In this document: positions 30,322 through 35,544 of the stretch, in pieces | How the letters are laid out: each line of letters opens with the position of its first letter | How positions within the stretch are numbered: the first letter of the stretch is position 1 | Source: Bacillota bacterium | Lineage (GTDB): Bacteria > Bacillota > Dethiobacteria > DTU022 | Length of the DNA stretch: 35,544 bases | Direction of reading: 5' to 3' | Assembly (NCBI GenBank): GCA_016874655.1 | Contig: VGTO01000010.1 | Location: forward strand, 1-35,544 | The notes under the pieces: generated by a model | Told to the model about the DNA's origin: nothing | The model's input: the letters and a program-made list of their open reading frames with translations, nothing else | Databases searched by the model: none | Position numbers and translations under genes: made by a program

Positions 30322-31500
30322 GTGACAGAAATAGTAATCGCAAGCGCCGTTAGAACAGCGGTTGGCACGTTCGGCGGATCGCTCAAAGATATTAGTGCTG
30401 TTGACTTAGGGGCCCTGGTCATTAAATCTGCGCTTGATCGAGCGGCCTTGAAACCGGAACAGGTTGATGAAGTAATCATGGGTTCTGTCTTACAGGCCGG
30501 CCTTGGTCAAAATGTAGCCCGACAGGCTTCCCTAAAAGCGGGATTGCCGATCGAAGTACCCTGCCTGGCGATCAATAAAGTCTGTGGCTCGGGGCTAAAA
30601 AGTGTTACCCTCGCTGCCGCCAGTATTGCCGCCGGTGACGCCGATATTATCGTAGCCGGAGGCACGGAAAATATGAGCGCTGCTCCGTACCTGGCAGCCG
30701 GAGCGCGTTGGGGCTTAAGGATGGGTGACAGTACGATGACCGATTCTATGGTCAAAGACGGTCTCTGGTGCGCTTTTAATGATTATCACATGGGGATGAC
30801 GGCGGAAAATTTGGCTGAAAAGTACAGTATTGGTCGTGAAAAACAAGATCAGTTTGCCCTTGAAAGTCAGCAGAAAGCGCAGGTCGCCATCGAAAGTGGT
30901 CGCTTTAAAGATGAGATTGTACCCGTGGCAGTGCCCCAGCGCAAGGGTGACCCGCTAATCTTTGCCGTTGATGAACATCCGCGCATGACAACGTTGGAAG
31001 CGCTGGCCAAGCTTAAGCCAGCTTTCAAAAAAGACGGCAGTGTTACCGCCGGCAACGCTTCGGGCATTAACGACAGCGCTGCTGCTGTGGTGGTGATGAG
31101 TGCGAAAAGGGCTAAAGAGCTTGGCATTAAGCCACTGGCCATTGTAAAGAGTTACGCTTCAGCCGGTGTCGATCCGGCGATCATGGGAACAGGGCCGATA
31201 CCGGCTACCAGAAAAGCACTGGCCAAAGCCGGCTGGACGGTTTCCGATTTAGATTTGATCGAGGCCAATGAAGCATTTGCGGTGCAGGCTTTAACCGTCT
31301 GCCAGGAGCTTGAATGTGATCCAACAATCGTTAATGTAAACGGCGGGGCAATTGCCATCGGACACCCGATCGGCGCCAGCGGCGCCCGGATTTTTGTAAC
31401 TTTGCTGCATGAAATGCAAAAGCGCAAAGTTAAGCGCGGCCTGGCTACTCTTTGCATCGGTGGCGGTCAGGGTATCGCCTGCACCGTTGAAATGGAATAA
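30322..31500 (+). CDS. acetyl-CoA C-acetyltransferase (thiolase)
   Basis: A 392-residue biosynthetic-type thiolase. All motifs are intact: the nucleophile in [11 protein letters not shown] near residue 88, NEAFAVQAL, the His motif [17 protein letters not shown] and the second cysteine in CIGGGQG. It condenses two acetyl-CoA to acetoacetyl-CoA or cleaves 3-oxoacyl-CoA. It is the third gene of the CoA-transferase operon, starting at GTG with GGAGGG upstream. Together the three proteins could activate a short 3-oxo or dicarboxylic acid with acetyl-CoA and cleave the product. It is of a different thiolase branch from the one at 17211-18416. Confidence 0.94.
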   Translation: MTEIVIASAVRTAVGTFGGSLKDISAVDLGALVIKSALDRAALKPEQVDEVIMGSVLQAGLGQNVARQASLKAGLPIEVPCLAINKVCGSGLKSVTLAAASIAAGDADIIVAGGTENMSAAPYLAAGARWGLRMGDSTMTDSMVKDGLWCAFNDYHMGMTAENLAEKYSIGREKQDQFALESQQKAQVAIESGRFKDEIVPVAVPQRKGDPLIFAVDEHPRMTTLEALAKLKPAFKKDGSVTAGNASGINDSAAAVVVMSAKRAKELGIKPLAIVKSYASAGVDPAIMGTGPIPATRKALAKAGWTVSDLDLIEANEAFAVQALTVCQELECDPTIVNVNGGAIAIGHPIGASGARIFVTLLHEMQKRKVKRGLATLCIGGGQGIACTVEME

Positions 31501-31538
31501 AGGTCGATAGAAACACAAGACAATATCAAATAACCTGT

Positions 31539-31883
31539 TCAGGAGTAGCTGGCCATACCGATTACCGAGGCGGCCCGGATCTTGACAGGCTTACCACTGC
31601 CGGTGTCGATGTAAATCATGCCGGCAGTTTCATCTAAGCGGTAGGGCACTCCGCTCAGGCTGCTGCGCCCGGATTCGTCGAGCAGCGTAAATTCTACCCT
31701 AAGTTTGTGGCCCAGAGCCTCCTCCAGAAGCTGCTGCTGTTCCGCCTGCAGCTGCTCGTCAGTCAGGGGCCAGCGCTGCTCTTCGGCACGCATAAGCGAT
31801 TTGGCATGTTGTCTCAGGCTGCCGCAATGCTCAGGCAGCATCATTCGGCTGCAGGCAAACTGCTGGGTTAATTTTTTACTCAC
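31539..31883 (-). CDS. YolD-like protein
   Basis: A 114-residue protein similar to the YolD-like family (PF08863), which in Firmicutes is encoded beside Y-family polymerases of the UvrX/YqjW type. Visible features are the N-terminal MMLPEHCGSL and the C-terminal beta region around GVPYRLDE and KIRAASVIGM. Its ATG overlaps the TGA of the polymerase gene by four bases, so both are made from one SOS-controlled transcript. The function of YolD proteins is not firmly known; an accessory role in polymerase action is assumed. Confidence 0.75.
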   Translation of the reverse strand: MSKKLTQQFACSRMMLPEHCGSLRQHAKSLMRAEEQRWPLTDEQLQAEQQQLLEEALGHKLRVEFTLLDESGRSSLSGVPYRLDETAGMIYIDTGSGKPVKIRAASVIGMASYS

Positions 31884-33112
31884 GCATCATGCCCTCCGAT
31901 CTTGCCGGCACGTTGCAGCATTTGCGCTCCCGGTCTGAGCGATGAAGCGCGAAACAAGCTGGTCTTACCGAAACGCTCACGCACCTGGTCGGCGACCCGG
32001 ATCAACGCTTCTTCCCTGGCATCGCGGGCTGAAAACGGTAGCCGCAGCTGGCGGTAGTCGGTCAGGCCGCTTAAGCTGATGCCGACTGCCCGCAGCGGCT
32101 TGCGGTCCCAATGTTGGCGGAAAATTTTAAGAATCGTCGGGTAGATCGCCAGGGCATTGGCCGTGGCTTCGGGCAGTTTTTTCTGACGGGAAAAACCGCT
32201 CGGGTGATCAAAATCAGCGCCCCGGCAATAAAGATGAATGGTGGCGCCCACTTTCTGATGACGGCGGGTGCGCTGGCAGACCTCCTCGGTCATCTCCAGC
32301 AGCACCAGCTCGATCTCCTGCTGTTTGCGGTAGTCGCGGGGCAGGGTGGCCGTGTGGCCGATGCCCTTTTGTTCCTGGATCTGTTCGGGCTCTACGGAAG
32401 AATAATCAATGCCCTGTGCGTTTAACCAGAGCACCTCGCCGCAGATTCCCCAGCGCCGGCGCAGCATCTCGCGGGGCAGGGCGGCCAGGTGGCCGACCGT
32501 GCGCACCCCGATGCGCTGAAAGTTGCGCACCATGCGGTGCCCCACCCCGAAAAGTGAACCGATTGGTAGCGGCCAGGTGAGGGCCGCATAATTGACGCTG
32601 CTCAGCTCGAAAAAAAGATCCGCCCGCTTCTTGGCAAAGCAGTCACAAGCCATCTTAGCCTGCAGCGGGTTTTCGCCCATGCCGATCCGGCAGCGAATCC
32701 CGGTTTCGGACCAGATCTTTTCGATCAGCAGCAGTGCCGCCGCCCGGGGTGAACCGCCCGGCAAAAATGAACCGCTTAAGTCAAGAAACTGTTCGTCGAT
32801 CGAGTAAGGAAGAACCCGATCGGTAAACTGCTCGAAAATAGCGGTGATCCGCAGTGAATAGTCGATGTAGAGCTGCATGTGGGGGTGGACAAAAACAATC
32901 CAGGGGCACATCCGCCGCGCTTCCCAGGCCGGCTGGCCTGTCTTTACCCCCAGGGCCTTGGCCTCACGGCTGGCAGCGAGGATAATTCCGTGACGCAAGG
33001 CCGGGTCGCCGCAAACCGCAACCGGCTTGCCGCGTAACGAGGGGTTGCGGGCTGTTTCGACGCTGGCGTAGAATGATTCCATATCGGCGAGGAAGATAAC
33101 CTTTTTGTTCAT
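31880..33112 (-). CDS. Y-family DNA polymerase (UvrX/Pol IV-like)
   Basis: A 410-residue translesion polymerase. The metal-binding residues are D10 in FLADMESFYASVE and D106/E107 in YSIDEQFLDLSG. The fingers and thumb follow (RIGMGENPLQAKMACD, LFGVGHRMVRNFQRIGVRTVGHLA), then the little-finger domain and a likely sliding-clamp motif QLRLPF near residue 365. The SIDEQ form and the following YolD gene place it with UvrX/YqjW, not the housekeeping DinB. A perfect LexA box lies just upstream, so it is expected to be induced by DNA damage. The coding sequence is visibly richer in G and C than its neighbours, which may mean horizontal origin. Confidence 0.92.
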   Translation of the reverse strand: MNKKVIFLADMESFYASVETARNPSLRGKPVAVCGDPALRHGIILAASREAKALGVKTGQPAWEARRMCPWIVFVHPHMQLYIDYSLRITAIFEQFTDRVLPYSIDEQFLDLSGSFLPGGSPRAAALLLIEKIWSETGIRCRIGMGENPLQAKMACDCFAKKRADLFFELSSVNYAALTWPLPIGSLFGVGHRMVRNFQRIGVRTVGHLAALPREMLRRRWGICGEVLWLNAQGIDYSSVEPEQIQEQKGIGHTATLPRDYRKQQEIELVLLEMTEEVCQRTRRHQKVGATIHLYCRGADFDHPSGFSRQKKLPEATANALAIYPTILKIFRQHWDRKPLRAVGISLSGLTDYRQLRLPFSARDAREEALIRVADQVRERFGKTSLFRASSLRPGAQMLQRAGKIGGHDA

Positions 33113-33132
33113 CGAATTTTACCACCGGTAAG

Positions 33133-33157
33133 CGAACTTGTGTTCGCCTAAATTATA
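33133..33157 (-). promoter_or_regulatory. LexA (SOS) box and -10 of the polymerase operon
   Basis: CGAACTTGTGTTCG (33133-33146) is a perfect match to the Gram-positive LexA box CGAAC-N4-GTTCG. On the minus strand a TATAAT (33157-33152) lies five bases upstream of it, so LexA would cover the transcription start. The -35 is weak. The start codon is 20 bases after the box. Confidence 0.9.
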
Positions 33158-33200
33158 CATCCCGGTTTCAGAAAAGAAAAGAGGGAGGCTTAAAATAATT

Positions 33201-33230
33201 TTGGCAGGAATCAAGAGTTTGCTGTAGAAA
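33201..33230 (+). promoter_or_regulatory. possible promoter of the class III CoA-transferase gene
   Basis: TTGGCA (33201-33206), 18-base spacer, TAGAAA (33225-33230), 30 bases before the start codon. Moderate box matches only. Confidence 0.35.
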
Positions 33231-33260
33231 CAGTTTGCTCAGTTAAAGGAGGCTGAAACC

Positions 33261-34448
33261 ATGGATAAACCACTTTCAGGTTTAAAGGTCATCGACCTAA
33301 GCCGTTTTATTGCCGGCCCGTACTGCACGATGAAACTCGGCGACATGGGGGCTGAAGTAATTAAGGTGGAAACCCCGGGTAAGGGGGATGATTCACGCGA
33401 GCTGGGACCGCCATTTCTGGAGGGCGAATCGGCTTACTATCTCTCGTTTAACCGCAATAAAAAAAGCATTACGCTTAACATGAGGGAAGAGCAGGCAAAG
33501 GAGATCTTGCGGCAGTTGATTGCTGATGCCGATATATTTGTCGAAAACTTTCGCATCGGCGTTACTGAAAAGATGGGTCTGACTTACGAAGATGTCAGGA
33601 AAATCAAGGAAGATATTATCTACTGTTCGATCACCGGCTATGGCCACAACAGCCCCTACCGGGAGAAGCCCAGTTTTGATGTAATGGTCCAGGGGGAAGC
33701 GGGGCTAATGAGTATCACCGGTTTTCCCGATGGCCCGCCCCAGCGCCTTGGTGTAGCCATTGCCGACATCCTCGGTGGGTTCCACGCCGTGGAAGGGATT
33801 CTACTGGCCCTGCTGGTCAAAAATAAAACCGGTAAGGGGCAGTTTATTGATGTATCGCTGATGGATTCAATTATTGCCATTCTCACCTACCAGGCCGGCA
33901 ATTACCTGGCTACCGGCAAGACGCCGCAGCGGGTGGGTAATCGTCACCCGATGATTACTCCGTACGAAAGCTTTGAAACTGCAGATGGCTATGTCATTTT
34001 CGCCGTCGGTAACCAGCGCCTCTGGGAAAGCTTTGTCAAGGCCCTTGGCCGCGAAGAGCTCAACTCAGATTCACGCTTTGCTGATATGCAGAGCCGCAAT
34101 CAGAACCCGGTTGAGCTGAAAGCCATTATCGAGGGAATTACCAGGCAACAGAAGACTGAAAAGTGGGTTGCCGTGATGGAAGAGGCCGGTGTGCCCTGTG
34201 GCCGCATCCGCACCATTGATCAGGTGCTAACCGATCCACATGTTGCAGTGCGCGAGATGGTGGTTGAAAAAGAGCATCCCCTGGCCGGCCCGATCAAACT
34301 GATTGGTGTACCGACCAAGCTGTCACTGACCCCGGGAGATGTTACCCTGCCGCCGCCAACCCTCGGCCAGCATACGGAAGAGATTCTTACAACTCTTGGG
34401 TACAGTAAGAACGAAATTACAGAGATGCAGGAGAAGGGTATCATTTAG
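33261..34448 (+). CDS. CaiB/BaiF class III acyl-CoA transferase
   Basis: A 395-residue class III CoA-transferase. The N-terminal LKVIDLSRFIAGPYCTMKLGDMGAEVIKVE, here split as LKVIDLSRFIAGPY and LGDMGAEVIKVE, is the family signature. The catalytic aspartate is D140 in PSFDVMVQGEAGLMS, matching Asp169 of formyl-CoA transferase. VGNRHPMITPYESF and the C-terminal PPPTLGQHTEEIL are also typical. These enzymes move CoA between acids with high specificity (formyl/oxalyl, carnitine, benzylsuccinate, bile acids); the substrate here is unknown. It stands alone on its strand after the polymerase cassette, with AAAGGAGG as ribosome site. Confidence 0.92.
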   Translation: MDKPLSGLKVIDLSRFIAGPYCTMKLGDMGAEVIKVETPGKGDDSRELGPPFLEGESAYYLSFNRNKKSITLNMREEQAKEILRQLIADADIFVENFRIGVTEKMGLTYEDVRKIKEDIIYCSITGYGHNSPYREKPSFDVMVQGEAGLMSITGFPDGPPQRLGVAIADILGGFHAVEGILLALLVKNKTGKGQFIDVSLMDSIIAILTYQAGNYLATGKTPQRVGNRHPMITPYESFETADGYVIFAVGNQRLWESFVKALGREELNSDSRFADMQSRNQNPVELKAIIEGITRQQKTEKWVAVMEEAGVPCGRIRTIDQVLTDPHVAVREMVVEKEHPLAGPIKLIGVPTKLSLTPGDVTLPPPTLGQHTEEILTTLGYSKNEITEMQEKGII

Positions 34449-34449
34449 A

Positions 34450-34535
34450 ATTCGGACTCCCTCCTCGTAACGGAAAAGAGGCACCTGAACTCCCTCCCTC
34501 TTGAGGGGGGGGTTGGGGTGGGGGTGAAACAGGTT
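34450..34535. repeat. G/C-tract intergenic element, dispersed-repeat type
   Basis: The stretch after the CoA-transferase stop has two CTCCCTC tracts and then runs of 8, 4 and 5 G separated by one or two T. CCCTCCCTC can pair with the G run to form an imperfect hairpin with a TT turn. The C/G-tract layout resembles intergenic palindromic repeats common in many bacterial genomes. The G runs could also form a quadruplex. Only one copy is in the window, so repeat status is inferred. Confidence 0.45.
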
Positions 34536-34604
34536 CTCTCACTTTTTTCATTGCTTACTACCAAATTATGATGGTTGGACTGGCGGTGGCAAATCCTGTT
34601 TTCA

Positions 34605-35528
34605 ATGGACAAAGAAAAACCGGCGTCTCCGATAACGCTCACCGCATCTTGGGCTGCTGCTGACCTGAAGCTTTACAGCGGCTGCTACAGCTTGAAACTG
34701 CTGTCGATTCACGATCACGTGGCCAGCTTTCAGGTCACCGGCTGGCCGCATCTCTTCTTTATTGGTGATCTGCAGTTGGCAAGGGGGCCGGCATCAGTCG
34801 GTCTTACCCCCGGGGATTTTAATCTTTTTAAAGGCCTGCTTAAGCAAAACAGCACAGGCAAAATTGAAGACAGCAGGGTTATTTTTAATTCACCGGAAGC
34901 TATAATGATCATTGACCGGCGCGGAGGCGAAGAAAAATCTTTCGCGCCGGTTTCTTGTTTTACTGAAAATAAACGGGAGCTCGTGAATGTTTTAAATTAC
35001 TACGAAAACAGCTTAAAACAACCGGTGCTGACAACCCCATCAGCGGTGTTACTGGATCGCCCCGGTGGGGAAGACTTTTACAGGAAGGCCATCGCTGATA
35101 ATTTTCCGGCAATTATTAAAGCGCTAATCAATCAAAATAAGCAGGAATTAATAAAATATTGTCGAAATATTTGTGGGATGGGGCATGGATTAACGCCAAC
35201 CGGAGATGATTTGATTCACGCGGCTTTTGTTGTTGCTAATCTCTCCGGTAGAAAAGGCAGGGAATTTATGAGTTCGCTCCGCCCTGAAGTAGAGGTGTTG
35301 TCTGCCCAAACCGGGCTGTTTGGCCGCCACATGATCGAAATTGGCAGGCAGGGTTTGACGCCGGAACCTTTTTTAAAATACCTGGAGGCCCTAAGCAGGG
35401 GATTTAAAGCATCGGAAATTATTAATGACATGACTAGCATCGGCTCTACCACCGGTTTTGATCTGGCGATCGGCATGACCGTTACTGCAAAAGAGTGCAT
35501 AAGTTATGGCCTGAAGTTAGATAAATGA
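34605..35528 (+). CDS. DUF2877 protein (AllH-like)
   Basis: From the ATG at 34605 the protein has 307 residues. The central GMGHGLTPTGDDLIHAAFVV is the hallmark of DUF2877, and SIGSTTGFDLAIGM near the C terminus is the second conserved block. AllH of this family is a subunit of oxamate carbamoyltransferase in allantoin breakdown, but other family members stand alone and have no known function. No AllF/AllG, carbamate kinase or purine-degradation gene is visible here; the window ends 16 bases after the stop. The start is uncertain: TTG 34575 is also in frame and neither has a good ribosome site. Confidence 0.8.
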   Translation: MDKEKPASPITLTASWAAADLKLYSGCYSLKLLSIHDHVASFQVTGWPHLFFIGDLQLARGPASVGLTPGDFNLFKGLLKQNSTGKIEDSRVIFNSPEAIMIIDRRGGEEKSFAPVSCFTENKRELVNVLNYYENSLKQPVLTTPSAVLLDRPGGEDFYRKAIADNFPAIIKALINQNKQELIKYCRNICGMGHGLTPTGDDLIHAAFVVANLSGRKGREFMSSLRPEVEVLSAQTGLFGRHMIEIGRQGLTPEPFLKYLEALSRGFKASEIINDMTSIGSTTGFDLAIGMTVTAKECISYGLKLDK

Positions 35529-35544
35529 TACAAAAAAGAAGCTA

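Noticed and set aside
31501-33260. Complete mobile element around the YolD/polymerase cassette
   Set aside because: No transposase, integrase or matching terminal repeats; only composition suggests transfer.

Overview
The window looks like chromosome of an anaerobic, low-to-mid GC Gram-positive bacterium of the Clostridia type (Bacillota). I infer this from strong AGGAGG-type ribosome sites, several GTG/TTG starts, TTGACA/TATAAT promoters, tRNAs with encoded CCA, a LexA box of the Bacillus/Clostridium form (CGAAC-N4-GTTCG), an ADP-forming acyl-CoA synthetase and an oxygen-sensitive radical-SAM aminomutase. No rRNA, CRISPR array, insertion sequence or integrase is visible. The exact taxon cannot be fixed from this window.

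Left part (1-13.5 kb): the 3' end of an HD-domain hydrolase; tRNA-Pro(GGG) followed by an unknown exported protein; a radical-SAM aminomutase whose substrate-site residues are those of glutamate 2,3-aminomutase; a two-gene minus-strand operon (ADP-forming acyl-CoA synthetase plus a P-loop/DRTGG protein); a polyamine and nucleotide operon (speD, speE, ndk); a zinc-ribbon protein and an Fe-S protein facing a convergent Rrf2 regulator; an NfeD-type membrane protease with its stomatin partner and a lipid kinase; and tRNA-Leu(CAG). A near-identical palindrome overlaps both the Rrf2 promoter and the zinc-ribbon/Fe-S promoter, which points to a local Rrf2 circuit.

Middle part (13.5-27.8 kb): a long minus-strand catabolic cluster. 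One tightly packed operon runs SDR dehydrogenase, MaoC hydratase, an HMG-CoA-synthase-like protein fused to a zinc-ribbon/OB domain, SCP2-type thiolase, crotonase, phytoene-desaturase-like flavoprotein and FAD/2Fe-2S reductase. It is read away from a divergent regulator that joins a MerR-like and a TetR domain. Beyond the regulator lie two PaaK-like CoA ligases, one degenerate, and a two-subunit sodium:solute symporter. The order suggests uptake, CoA activation, a side-chain or ring oxidation with (R)-3-hydroxyacyl stereochemistry, and thiolytic cleavage by a thiolase supported by a catalytically altered partner. The substrate is not identified. This is the best candidate for an undescribed pathway in the window.

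Right part (27.8-35.5 kb): a 650-base intergenic region with twin overlapping palindromes and a structured RNA ending in an intrinsic terminator; an operon of glutaconate-type CoA-transferase subunits A and B plus an acetyl-CoA acetyltransferase; a GC-richer SOS-controlled YolD/Y-family polymerase cassette; a class III CoA-transferase; a G-rich dispersed-type repeat; and a DUF2877 (AllH-like) protein. Overall the window describes CoA-thioester metabolism: carboxylates enter by symport, are activated by ligases or CoA-transferases, oxidised and thiolysed, and ATP can be recovered by the ADP-forming acyl-CoA synthetase.
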